The notes below the pieces were generated by a model that worked only from the letters and a program-made list of their open reading frames with translations, ran no database searches and was not told where the DNA came from. 64,000 nucleotides of DNA. Source: Clostridium hydrogeniformans DSM 21757. GTDB taxonomy: Bacteria; Bacillota; Clostridia; Clostridiales; Clostridiaceae. Below are positions 49,307 to 58,099 of this stretch, piece after piece (the first letter of the stretch is position 1; the number at the start of each line of letters is the position of its first letter). Where the stretch lies: contig NZ_KK366006.1 in NCBI RefSeq assembly GCF_000686705.1, forward strand, positions 129,369 through 193,368, in the 5' to 3' direction. Made by a program: the position numbers and the translations under genes.

Positions 49307-50971
49307 TTATTCTAAAGACTCAATAGTTCCACTTTCCAACTTTAGTATTCTATTAAAATATGATTTATCTTCAAAATTATGATCTACAAAAATTACAGTT
49401 CTGTTCTCTAAAAAGCTTTTCATATTCTCCCAAATAGTATCTACTGTTAGCTTGTCTATTCCAGTAAAGGGTTCATCTAATATAACTATTTTTTGATTTT
49501 GAACAAATAGCTTTGCTAAATTTAACCTTTGCTTTTGACCTACAGAAAACTTATTTGCATTTTTAAATAATATTGTATCCAGTCCTTCATATTCTGATTT
49601 TTTAATTGCTTTATCAATTTTTGCCTTATACAACGCTTGACATATTTCTTCATCTGATAAATCATCATTAATTCTTTTGAAATTCTCTCGAATACTTCCC
49701 TCAAAAAACATATTATCCTGTGAAATATAAAGTATCTGTTCTCTTAAATCTTTCAAGTTCATAGTATTTATATTCTTATCATCTACAAAAATTAGTCCAG
49801 AATTAATGGGATAGAATCTTTTTAATATAGAAAAAATTGTTGATTTTCCATTACCACTTTTTCCACTTAACAACACCTTATCCTTGCTGTTAATAATAAA
49901 ACTCGCATTTTTTAATATCAATTCATCTTTATATGAAAAATCTACATTGCTAAATCCTATCTTACCTTCATTTATATTATGTTTTTCTCTACTCTTAAAA
50001 TCTTCTAAGTTGTCTTCATTATTGTATTCAAAAAAACGTTCAACACATACAATAGTTCTGTTAAGAACTGAATATGTATTTGTAATATTTAAAAAAGGAC
50101 TATATATGTGTGATAAATAAGAATTAAAGGCTATAAGACCACCTACTGTTAACTTTCCATAATAAATAGCATAAGTACCTGCACATAAAATTATTAATTG
50201 ATTAATATTAGTACAAATCTGCATCATACTATGCATAAAATACCCTGTAAATTCGGTACTGATTTGTATTTCCTTCATTTTTTTATTAATTTCTTCACTT
50301 TTTTGGCACTCAAATTCTTCATTATTAAAATTCTTAATTAATTTTATATTTTTAAATGAATTTATATAAAAGTTTGTTAATTCAGTATTGTACTTACGTG
50401 AAATTGTAGCTTGGTCTTTTAACTTTTCTCCATACTTTTTATTTAACCACAAAAATACTGGAACAGTTAATAATGCAATAAATGCAAATATATAATTCAT
50501 TGAAAATAAGATTACAAATACAGCAATAATTTTAAATCCATCGACTAAAAATTGACTTATTATATATGACAACATAGTATGTAAATACCCTGAATCATTC
50601 ATAAGCCTTGATATGATATCCCCCTCACTAGTTTTATCAATAAATCTCATATCTTTTTTTATAAGTTTTTGAAATAATGAATTTCTAGCATCAGAGTAAA
50701 TTGTTTCAGAAAACTTCGCATATACATATCCAGATATAATATTTGCTATTTGATTAACTACATAAATTAATATCATTATAATTACAAAGTAGGGAACTTT
50801 TCTCCAGTTATTTTCTGATATAATATCATCTATTAAGTATTTAATTGCCAAAGGAATGCATAGTGTTAAAATCATTGATATTTGAGAACATATAAAATTA
50901 ATAACATTTTCAAACATATAGGGCTTTATATAAGGATATGTTTTTTTAGCCAGTAATAATATCTTTTTCAT
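49307..50971 (-). CDS. ABC transporter, membrane-ATPase fusion
   Basis: 554 residues. Six-helix membrane domain (about 15-300), then Walker A SGKSGNGKST, signature FSVGQKQRLNLAKL (variant of LSGGQ), Walker B VILDEPFTGID, H-loop VDHN. It resembles peptide/lantibiotic exporters, but no protease domain is present and no precursor is beside it. It is followed by a streptothricin-like acetyltransferase in the other direction of the operon (51010-51600 lies upstream). Confidence 0.9.
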   Translation of the reverse strand: MKKILLLAKKTYPYIKPYMFENVINFICSQISMILTLCIPLAIKYLIDDIISENNWRKVPYFVIIMILIYVVNQIANIISGYVYAKFSETIYSDARNSLFQKLIKKDMRFIDKTSEGDIISRLMNDSGYLHTMLSYIISQFLVDGFKIIAVFVILFSMNYIFAFIALLTVPVFLWLNKKYGEKLKDQATISRKYNTELTNFYINSFKNIKLIKNFNNEEFECQKSEEINKKMKEIQISTEFTGYFMHSMMQICTNINQLIILCAGTYAIYYGKLTVGGLIAFNSYLSHIYSPFLNITNTYSVLNRTIVCVERFFEYNNEDNLEDFKSREKHNINEGKIGFSNVDFSYKDELILKNASFIINSKDKVLLSGKSGNGKSTIFSILKRFYPINSGLIFVDDKNINTMNLKDLREQILYISQDNMFFEGSIRENFKRINDDLSDEEICQALYKAKIDKAIKKSEYEGLDTILFKNANKFSVGQKQRLNLAKLFVQNQKIVILDEPFTGIDKLTVDTIWENMKSFLENRTVIFVDHNFEDKSYFNRILKLESGTIESLE

Positions 50972-51009
50972 TTTTACTCCTTATTAAAGAATGATGATTT
51001 TTATATAAT

Positions 51010-51600
51010 TTACATGCAATCTTCTTTTAAATCTACACCACTATTTTCTTCTAAGAACCATCCAAATTCTAATCTTACTTCTTTTCTTTGTAGATCATTA
51101 TTCTTGTAACAACAAGTATCCATACCAATTAAGCTAAAGCCTTCATGTTGATAAAAATCTATTGCATTAACATTACAAGATTGTGTTTCTAATATAATAG
51201 CTCGACGACCTTCTCTTCTTGCTTGTTCCTTTGACATTTCAATTAACCCATGACCTACTCCTTGTTTTTGATATTTCTCTGCTACCCAAAGTTCTGTAAT
51301 TCTTAAACGATTAGACCATAACTCTTGGTTAGTTTCAATTGCAGCAACCAATTCATCATTAACTAATACTCCCCAAGCATAAGCATTCTCCCACTGATCT
51401 TCATATAACTTATCTGGGAAATTATATTCTTCTGGTGTGTGAGTTACTGGCTCTTTAAAATCTTTTTTTTCTATCTTAATATCAAATCCCTTGTCTGTTT
51501 TATTTACTATAACATCATAATATTTGTCTGTTGTATACTTTATTGGAATTATAGTTCCCTTCCATTTTTCTTTTGGCAAATGTATAATATTATATTCCAT
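51010..51600 (-). CDS. GNAT acetyltransferase, streptothricin acetyltransferase-like
   Basis: 196 residues from ATG 51600 behind GGGGGTAAAGG; the longer open frame upstream lacks this site. GNAT core: LRITELWVAEKYQKQGVGHGLI (acetyl-CoA loop QKQGVGHG) and LETQSCNVNAIDFYQHEGF. The N-terminus and overall layout recall Sat-type enzymes. Antibiotic resistance is possible but not shown. Confidence 0.8.
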   Translation of the reverse strand: MEYNIIHLPKEKWKGTIIPIKYTTDKYYDVIVNKTDKGFDIKIEKKDFKEPVTHTPEEYNFPDKLYEDQWENAYAWGVLVNDELVAAIETNQELWSNRLRITELWVAEKYQKQGVGHGLIEMSKEQARREGRRAIILETQSCNVNAIDFYQHEGFSLIGMDTCCYKNNDLQRKEVRLEFGWFLEENSGVDLKEDCM

Positions 51601-51728
51601 AGCCTTTACCCCCTTTTTTATATTAGTTATTGTCTGAGCGTAGTCTAGTTCTGCTAACTTTATAGTTAACATACTCTCCCCATAAGTTACTAGTTACATT
51701 ATTCAATCTTAAATTTAGAGTTTATTCT

Positions 51729-52232
51729 TTACTTTATAACATCCTGATAAATCATATCTACTATTTCATTTAAAGTTAATTCTTTATGTAGACATACCTC
51801 AGGAATGATATTTAGTAAATCTTTTTCATTCCACCATGTTTTCATTTCTTTTTCTCCAAATTCATGAGCATTAGGTTTTTGTTTATGCCGATTTAATGTT
51901 TCTTCAAAAGGTATATCAAAGTAATATGCAAAAATTTGATTGTTAAATTCATGAAATAAATCTTCAAATAATTTTTTATACCAATTTGAATTTAAAATAC
52001 CTTCTAAAATTATAATATTGCAATGCTTTTTTCCGTATAATGCAAGTTCATTTAGTAATTCACTGGCTTCCGTATTAGGTCCATCTTTCACAAATAGCAT
52101 TTCTCTCCTAACCACATCTTGTGAAATTAGCATTGTACCATGCCCAAACTTCTTTTGTAATGCCCTACCCGTTGTAGTCTTACCACTTCCTGAATTACCC
52201 CTTAGTATTATTAACTTTGTCACTTTATCCAT
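51729..52232 (-). CDS. P-loop kinase of the zeta-toxin/phosphotransferase type
   Basis: 167 residues. Walker A RGNSGSGKTTTGRAL (11-25), LISQDVVRREML as the substrate-binding DxxR-type motif, and IIILEGIL as Walker B. Similar small proteins are often labelled AAA or zeta-toxin kinases. The acidic motif and length fit a small-molecule kinase; no antitoxin partner is seen. Confidence 0.7.
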   Translation of the reverse strand: MDKVTKLIILRGNSGSGKTTTGRALQKKFGHGTMLISQDVVRREMLFVKDGPNTEASELLNELALYGKKHCNIIILEGILNSNWYKKLFEDLFHEFNNQIFAYYFDIPFEETLNRHKQKPNAHEFGEKEMKTWWNEKDLLNIIPEVCLHKELTLNEIVDMIYQDVIK

Positions 52233-52565
52233 CTATTATATACCCTTCCGAATTCATTGAATTCCTAATTTGTCGAATTTTTTTATAGCTTTTATAAGTT
52301 GCATTGTCACTACTAAATTAAAGTATTTTTTGTAATATATATATAATTATACCATTTCATGGAGCTTATTTAAATATATTAAGTCACTTTGATTCCATAG
52401 ATATATTGAATCACTTTTTCTATAGTTACTACACAAAATGTGCCTTTTTTAGAGTTCGTTCTTGCTAATCCTATGTATATGATTTTTTCGTGCATTTATT
52501 TTCTACTCATAGCTGAAAGTTTTTAGAACTCCCCACATATCAGGTGATATTTAAAATACAAAAAT
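52233..52565. other. 333-bp gap between kinase gene and thyX-region terminator
   Basis: AT-rich, with no gene that I can support. Confidence 0.5.
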
Positions 52566-52603
52566 AAAAGTTATTACCTCAAAAATTTGATGTAATAACT
52601 TTT
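52566..52603 (-). terminator. terminator after thyX region
   Basis: AAAAGTTATTAC/GTAATAACTTTT arms ending in a T-rich tail on the minus strand. Confidence 0.75.
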
Positions 52604-52790
52604 AGATAATTATAAAGCCAATTAAAAATCTAAACATAATAAAAATTCAAAACTAACCTAATCTCAGCCTATTTTTTTGAAAAAGTTTTATTATTATACT
52701 TTTAAGATATTAATATTTTTAAAAATTATTTATTAACTATATCATTAAATAATATTCCATATCTAATTTTAAATTCATTCAAAATCATTA
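52602..52790 (-). repeat. diverged direct repeat, copy 2 of thyX 3' region
   Basis: Matches 48474-48666 in order: TTAGATAATTATAAA, TTATTATACTTTTAAGATATTAAT, then the thyX end. Confidence 0.7.
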
Positions 52791-53298
52791 TAGCTATTTC
52801 TCTCATCTGGGGATGTGATTTCTCACTTGTTCTAAGCTTAAAGAAATGTCTCCATTCCCTAATATTCATACTAACGATAATTTCAGTTTTTAATGAATTT
52901 GGTAAGATAGCTCTAGCCTCTTGAGGACTTGCTCCTAACTCTAATAATTTCATATAAGCTGTCTCTATTTCTAATATTTGAGTTATCCAAAGTTCTCTTT
53001 TTAACTTATCCTTCTCTTCATTCCAAAAGCAAGGCTCTATAAATGTAAGTTCTGATCCAAACTTATCTTTTGAATAATTACAATACCTAGTACTTTCTTG
53101 ACTGTAACTTGCCATTCTATTTCTTACAATTTCATGTGTTACTCCTCTATCACAGATCATTCTTACACTTATTTTCTCATGTTCTAATACGGATTCATGT
53201 CCACTTTTTAAAATCATTTTTATAAATGTAACATTTGATTCATCCGTGATTTTTTCTTCACTTTTATAGCATCCTTTTCCAAAGTCCTCTAATTTTTT
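52726..53298 (-). pseudogene. thyX: flavin-dependent thymidylate synthase ThyX, 5' end broken
   Basis: From ATG 53217, 163 residues carry the ThyX motif SQESTRYCNYSKDKFG and MNIREWRHFFKLR. The usual N-terminus is missing. In-frame codons upstream read LEDFGKGCYKSEEKIT, which belongs to the family, but they hit TAA at the A8 run near 53293-53300 and have no start. The gene is therefore truncated or frameshifted and ThyX activity is doubtful. The active enzyme methylates dUMP using FAD. Confidence 0.8.
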
Positions 53299-53496
53299 TT
53301 AAGTCTAAGTAAATTAATAATTTAATAATAATCAGAATAGTTATTTAGATTATTTCTATATAATTTTTTTGCAAGATAATCTCATAATTCTATTAATAAA
53401 TATTATTATTAATAGTTAAAAAATGTAACAAATCCACGAAAAAATCTTATAAATTAACTTTTATATCTTATTTTGAAATATTTTCAATATAAGTAA

Positions 53497-53524
53497 TTGA
53501 CTAGACTAAAATAAATGGTATAAT
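53497..53524 (+). promoter_or_regulatory. promoter of the bacteriocin operon
   Basis: TTGACT (53497-53502), 16-bp spacer, TATAAT (53519-53524). Transcription would start about 53530, at the first arm of the leader inverted repeat. Confidence 0.85.
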
Positions 53525-53529
53525 AAGTA

Positions 53530-53616
53530 ATTGTAGTGCAAAATCATTACAATTAATATAATTTTTTCCATGTATTAAGGAATGAAATATTGTTGTAAAA
53601 GATTTCGCACTACAAT
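53530..53616 (+). repeat. inverted repeat filling the bacteriocin 5' leader
   Basis: ATTGTAGTGCAAAATC (53530-53545) pairs with GATTTCGCACTACAAT (53601-53616) at 15 of 16 positions, extended inward by TTACAA/TTGTAA. The hairpin begins at the predicted transcript start and ends about 10 bases before the ribosome binding site. Confidence 0.85.
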
Positions 53617-53642
53617 TATTAAAGAAAAAGGGGGGAAAGAGG

Positions 53643-53933
53643 ATGAAAAAGAAAATAGCTACAATCGCTTTAGCAATAGGATTAATGGTGACTACTATTG
53701 CTCCAGTAGCAGTACATGCTTATGATTCATGGGATTACGGAATCGATCATTCTAAAAATCCAATAGAATGGTATAATCATTATTATCATAGTAGTCTTAA
53801 GCATTATGGTTCAATAACCAAAAATGGGTATACGTATTATGGACCAACTGCATCAGCTGGATATTGGTCAAGGTTAAACTTAGAAGTTACTGGACCATAT
53901 GCAGTGACGTATAATCGTCATACTATATTCTAA
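53643..53933 (+). CDS. lactococcin 972-family bacteriocin
   Basis: 96 residues behind a strong GGGGGGAAAGAGG. Sec signal peptide MKKKIATIALAIGL...VHA cleaved after Ala26, giving a mature peptide of about 70 residues rich in Tyr and His (WYNHYYHSSLKHYG, TASAGYWSRL) with no Cys. This matches the Lcn972 pattern of secreted class II-type bacteriocins that block septum synthesis via lipid II. It is followed by its own ABC transporter pair. Expression probably strong, with a terminator downstream. Confidence 0.93.
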   Translation: MKKKIATIALAIGLMVTTIAPVAVHAYDSWDYGIDHSKNPIEWYNHYYHSSLKHYGSITKNGYTYYGPTASAGYWSRLNLEVTGPYAVTYNRHTIF

Positions 53934-53944
53934 ATAGTTATCAA

Positions 53945-53984
53945 AAAGGGATTTAATTATTTTTATAAATCCCTTTTTATTTTT
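53945..53984 (+). terminator. intercistronic terminator after the bacteriocin gene
   Basis: AAAAAGGGATTTA/TAAATCCCTTTTT hairpin followed by ATTTTT, before the transporter ribosome binding site. Partial read-through would give more bacteriocin than transporter. Confidence 0.85.
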
Positions 53985-54001
53985 AAGAAGGTGATAAATA
54001 T

Positions 54002-54625
54002 ATGGTAGAAATAATAGATTTATGTAAATCATTTAATAATAAAATTATTTTTAAAGATTTCAATTTAGAAGTACAACAAGGAGAGTTTATTGGTATAGTT
54101 GGAAAAAGTGGTCAAGGTAAAACTACTCTTCTGAATATAATTGGCACACTAGAAAAAGTTGATTCAGGTATTATAAAAATAATGGGTAAAGAAGCACTTG
54201 GAAGAAAATCGAAAAGGCTTTTATTAAGAGATCATTTAGGTTTTATTTTTCAAAACTATGCTTTAATTGATAATGCATCAGTAAATGAAAATTTAGAGAT
54301 TGCCCTTAAACATAAAAAAATAAATAGAAAACAGAAATATAATGCTATAGCCTTAGCATTAAAAGACGTAGGTCTTAATGATTATGGTAATAAAATAATA
54401 CATACTTTGAGTGGTGGAGAACAACAACGTGTGGCTATCGCTAGATTATTGCTTAAAGATCCATCTTTAATTTTAGCAGATGAACCGACTGGATCATTAG
54501 ATATTGAGAATCGTGATATTATTGTAGATTTATTTCAAAAGTTGCACAAGCAAAAGAAAACGATTATTATGGTTACTCATGACAAAAACTTAATTAAATT
54601 CTTTTCAAGAACAATAGAATTATAA
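54002..54625 (+). CDS. ABC transporter ATPase of the lactococcin 972 group
   Basis: 207 residues behind AAGAAGGTG. Walker A GKSGQGKTT, signature LSGGEQQRVAIARLLL, Walker B LILADEPTGSLD, H-loop VTHD. It belongs to the LolD/MacB-like class used with Lcn972 loci. The next gene is its membrane partner. Confidence 0.93.
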   Translation: MVEIIDLCKSFNNKIIFKDFNLEVQQGEFIGIVGKSGQGKTTLLNIIGTLEKVDSGIIKIMGKEALGRKSKRLLLRDHLGFIFQNYALIDNASVNENLEIALKHKKINRKQKYNAIALALKDVGLNDYGNKIIHTLSGGEQQRVAIARLLLKDPSLILADEPTGSLDIENRDIIVDLFQKLHKQKKTIIMVTHDKNLIKFFSRTIEL

Positions 54626-54638
54626 TGGAGGAATAATT

Positions 54639-56786
54639 ATGAAAAAATTAATTTTTCTTCTGTTCACGACTACTTTAATAGTTATAAATTTTTTATCTAT
54701 AAAACAATTTGAATATATACAATTTCAATCTTTTAACAATAATGTGATAGGTGAAAAATGGAATATTGCTATTGAAAGCGGAAATCCTCAAAAAAGTAAA
54801 TCAGAAAACTTTCGTTTATTAGAAGATATGACGATGCAAATAAAGGTAAATCTTCAACGAGTATCTTATGAAAATGATATAGATAATAAAGGAAAAATAG
54901 TATATTATGTATCTTTTTTTGAAAATGATAAATACTTTAAAAATTTAAAGTTAAAGACAGGTAAATTTCTAAATATTAATAGCGACAAAGAGGACTTTCT
55001 CTCCACAATAGAAAGCAATAATAATCATCAAGTAGGGCAACTAGAAATTTTTCACAATTTTGATCCAATAGAAATTCGTCCAATTATTGCTGCTGAAAAC
55101 TCAAGAGATATCAAAGGAACCTATACCGTAAATGGATCAGAAAATGCAGAAAAGTTTAAAAAAATAGCTTCAGAATATGGATTCACTGTTGAAATTTCAA
55201 AAGATGAAGCTCATACTGAATTTGCTAAATATCCTTATCAGGATATGATGTACAAAGCATCCGTAATATTATGTTTATTAATAGCTCTTGCAATGTTATA
55301 TGATGCAATTAGTAATTATAAAGAAATATCAGTAAGATATTTGTTAGGATATAACTTCTGGCAGATTGGAGCTTATTTATTTAAAAAATATATAAAACTT
55401 TTTATAAGCTCATTATTTGCTGGAGTATTAGGGCTACTTATATATTTATATTTTTATAATGACTTTCAACAATTACTACCTTTTCTATATTTTTGCTTAA
55501 AAAATATTATTCCATTAACTTTAGCTATATTAATAATTTTTATTGTTACATGGTTAGGAACTAAAACCATAAATATTTCTCAAATGATTAAAAATAAAAA
55601 ACCTATAAAATTATTGTTTTGTACAAATATTATTATTCGTCTTATATTAGCTGTTTTCCTTGTCTTAGGATTACAACAAGGAATAAGCACTTTTTTTACA
55701 CTTAAAGGTACTGCTGATAAACAGGAAAAATGGTCTATATTAAAAGATTATTCTTATTTAGGAATAGTTTCAAATTCTCAGCAAGGATTATCGATGATTC
55801 AAAATGACGAAGAAAAACGACGATTTAAACTAATGTATGAAGAATTAGAATCTCAAGGAAGTTTTTTCATCTCTCCTTCTAGTTACTATCTAGATAATTT
55901 TACCCGTTCTTTAAATAAAAATCCTTGGGGAATGGATGGAAGAAAAGTCGAAATAAATAAAAATTATTTATCTGTTAATCCGATTATTGGAATGGATGAT
56001 AAACCGGTGAAAGTTCCAGATAACACTAAGTCTAATGAAATAACTGTAATTTTACCTGTGAAGTTTCAACAGTATGAAAATGACATCAAAACAACTATAG
56101 CAAAAGATTATAATGATATATATACTACAAATCAATCTATTCCTCTAAATGTAAATATAATATTAGTTAAAAATGACCAATCTTATTTTACATTTTCAAC
56201 TAATATGGCAAGTGATAACAAATTTGAAATAATCGATCCAATTGCTGTAGTAGTAAATAGCCAATTTGATCCTCAAGTTTTAGCAGTGAGTATTTCTATG
56301 GGGTATGGATACTATACTAAAAATAGTGAAAATATAAATCCATTTGGTGCAACACAAAACACTCTAAAAAAATACAACTTTGATACTGATTGGGAACCTG
56401 TTTCTGTAGCTTATTCTAATGTAGAATTGAAGATAGCAAATAATAAAGAATTACTACAATTATATACAACTTACTGTGGATTATTCATCATATTGGCCGC
56501 AGTTTTATTATTCTTTTCATCTATGTATTATTTGGAAATGAATAAAAAATCATTAGCCATACAATGGATTTTTGGGCATACATTCTTTCAAAAACATTAT
56601 TTAGTCTATTTATCACTATTAGTATTTTGGAATTCTATATTTGCTATTTGCTATTTTAGAACTAGCAGTACTTTATTGTTACTAAAAATAGTTTTATGCC
56701 TTGAATTTTTGGATATCATATTAATTAGTACAATTTTAAGTATAAAAGAATACAACATTACAAAACAAGTACTTATAGAAAGCTAA
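54639..56786 (+). CDS. bacteriocin-associated integral membrane protein (DUF1430-type)
   Basis: 715 residues, N-terminal helix (about 4-20), extracellular domain to about 205, three helices (about 205-310), a helix near 325-350, a second extracellular domain (about 355-610) and three C-terminal helices. It is the usual partner of the Lcn972 ATPase and is thought to serve immunity or export. GGAGGAATAATT precedes the ATG, 13 bp after the ATPase stop. Confidence 0.9.
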   Translation: MKKLIFLLFTTTLIVINFLSIKQFEYIQFQSFNNNVIGEKWNIAIESGNPQKSKSENFRLLEDMTMQIKVNLQRVSYENDIDNKGKIVYYVSFFENDKYFKNLKLKTGKFLNINSDKEDFLSTIESNNNHQVGQLEIFHNFDPIEIRPIIAAENSRDIKGTYTVNGSENAEKFKKIASEYGFTVEISKDEAHTEFAKYPYQDMMYKASVILCLLIALAMLYDAISNYKEISVRYLLGYNFWQIGAYLFKKYIKLFISSLFAGVLGLLIYLYFYNDFQQLLPFLYFCLKNIIPLTLAILIIFIVTWLGTKTINISQMIKNKKPIKLLFCTNIIIRLILAVFLVLGLQQGISTFFTLKGTADKQEKWSILKDYSYLGIVSNSQQGLSMIQNDEEKRRFKLMYEELESQGSFFISPSSYYLDNFTRSLNKNPWGMDGRKVEINKNYLSVNPIIGMDDKPVKVPDNTKSNEITVILPVKFQQYENDIKTTIAKDYNDIYTTNQSIPLNVNIILVKNDQSYFTFSTNMASDNKFEIIDPIAVVVNSQFDPQVLAVSISMGYGYYTKNSENINPFGATQNTLKKYNFDTDWEPVSVAYSNVELKIANNKELLQLYTTYCGLFIILAAVLLFFSSMYYLEMNKKSLAIQWIFGHTFFQKHYLVYLSLLVFWNSIFAICYFRTSSTLLLLKIVLCLEFLDIILISTILSIKEYNITKQVLIES

Positions 56787-56806
56787 TAGTAGAGGAGGGT
56801 ATATTT

Positions 56807-57313
56807 ATGAAAATCCAAAAAGCAATAGTTGTTATTTTCAGTACTACACTTTTTATCTCCTTAGGAGTTTATTCATATAACTTTTGGGATAATAAAAAAG
56901 AAAAAACTCCTAGTGACAGTAACAATACAAATATAAGTATGAATGAAAATTCAGATCAAGCTCACACAAGCATTGATAAAGATCAAAATACAGTTGAAAA
57001 AAAAAAGTATTACGTTGTAGAAGTTGTATATAACACTGGTGGCAGTTCTTCATCTTTTGTTCCATTAAAGCTTAATCCAGGCTATAAATATGACTCTGAT
57101 TTTCATATGAATATATCACGCGATGATAATGGGAATCTTATAAATGGTGATAAAATTATCGAAATTAATAATTTTGTTATTTCAGATAAAAATAAGGAAA
57201 ATATTAAAAATATAGCTGGATCAAAAAATTATGAGGAAGCCTTAAAAGAAATAGAAGATAAAGTAGAAACTCTAAAAAATGATGCTATAAAAAAAGGACA
57301 TTTTAAAGAATAG
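56807..57313 (+). CDS. membrane-anchored extracellular protein of the bacteriocin operon
   Basis: 168 residues. N-terminal membrane anchor (about 5-26), a polar linker (DSNNTNISMNENSDQA) and a globular part with beta strands and a helical tail (NYEEALKEIEDKVETL). It is last in the operon, 20 bp after the permease, and ends before a terminator at 57499-57540. It is a candidate accessory or immunity factor; I do not recognise it. Confidence 0.65.
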   Translation: MKIQKAIVVIFSTTLFISLGVYSYNFWDNKKEKTPSDSNNTNISMNENSDQAHTSIDKDQNTVEKKKYYVVEVVYNTGGSSSSFVPLKLNPGYKYDSDFHMNISRDDNGNLINGDKIIEINNFVISDKNKENIKNIAGSKNYEEALKEIEDKVETLKNDAIKKGHFKE

Positions 57314-57498
57314 ACAAAGTATTGGAATAAGATAACATAATGTCATATAAATAATAGACGTAGTAACTACGTGTATTATAGAGATTTTAAAATTTATTTA
57401 GATTAATTGTAAACTTAGAATAACTAGGAGTTGAAGTAGCAAAATCATAGGGAATGTAGATAACTTTGTGTAAATTGATAAATAAGTTATGTATTTAG

Positions 57499-57540
57499 AA
57501 ATTACTACTGAAAATTAATAACCAGTAGTAATTTTTATTT
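57499..57540 (+). terminator. terminator of the bacteriocin operon
   Basis: AATTACTACTG/CAGTAGTAATT stem followed by TTTATTT. Confidence 0.8.
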
Positions 57541-57590
57541 CTTATTATTACTAATAATGAAATAGTATATATCTGTTTATAATTATATTT

Positions 57591-57665
57591 TTAAATCTCA
57601 AAATCTACTTCAAACATTATACTAAGTTGCGCTAAAGTACTATGCCACTTCTGAAATGAAGAAGT
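57591..57665 (-). pseudogene. C-terminal remnant of an IS256-like transposase
   Basis: A 24-codon stretch reads QKWHSTLAQLSIMFE before TAA, like the tail of mutator-type transposases. It is preceded by a stop and has no other conserved part. Confidence 0.4.
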
Positions 57666-57733
57666 CTATTTTTTCATTATTTACTTAGTTACAAGGTATA
57701 ATAAGATTCTTATACAATATATAGACTTATATG

Positions 57734-57805
57734 CTATATTTCTTTTAACAACTTTTCTAAATTAGCTATTATTTCATTAATTAAATCTAACTTTCCCTTA
57801 TTAAT
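57734..57805 (-). pseudogene. fragment paralogous to the 50-residue gene upstream
   Basis: KGKLDLINEIIANLEKLLKEI before TAG parallels GKGKLEIVKMVIADLEKLA at 57897-58049. It lacks a start, so it is likely a decayed tandem copy. Confidence 0.5.
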
Positions 57806-57842
57806 AAAAAAAGAGAACAGCTGACTTCTGTTCTCTTTTTCG
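57806..57842. terminator. bidirectional terminator
   Basis: AAAAAGAGAACAG/CTGTTCTCTTTTT stem between the small gene and its fragment. Confidence 0.85.
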
Positions 57843-57896
57843 GTGATTTATATTTTGAATGATATTTATTTAAATATGTGAAGACTAGTTTTGGCT

Positions 57897-58049
57897 TTAC
57901 GCTAATTTTTCAAGATCAGCTATTACCATTTTAACTATTTCAAGTTTTCCTTTTCCATAGTTTTTGTCCTCAACATAATCTAAAACTAATTCTATGCTTC
58001 TTTCTGTTTCTTTATATTCTTCTAATAACTTCATTAATTTATCGTTCAT
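57897..58049 (-). CDS. 50-residue helical protein, unknown
   Basis: ATG 58049 behind TAGGAGGC, stop TAA 57897-57899. The peptide starts MNDKLMKLLEEYKETERS and has two amphipathic helices joined by a loop NYGKGK; no membrane segment. It sits between the glmS stop region and a terminator. Function unknown; a duplicated fragment follows downstream. Confidence 0.65.
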   Translation of the reverse strand: MNDKLMKLLEEYKETERSIELVLDYVEDKNYGKGKLEIVKMVIADLEKLA

Positions 58050-58099
58050 AATATAGCCTCCTATAAATTTATTATATTTTAGGCCTGTCCACTTAGGTC

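Noticed and set aside
51729..52232. Toxin-antitoxin system with zeta-like toxin
   Set aside because: No antitoxin gene is beside it, and the protein is only about 167 residues with a general small-molecule kinase pattern.
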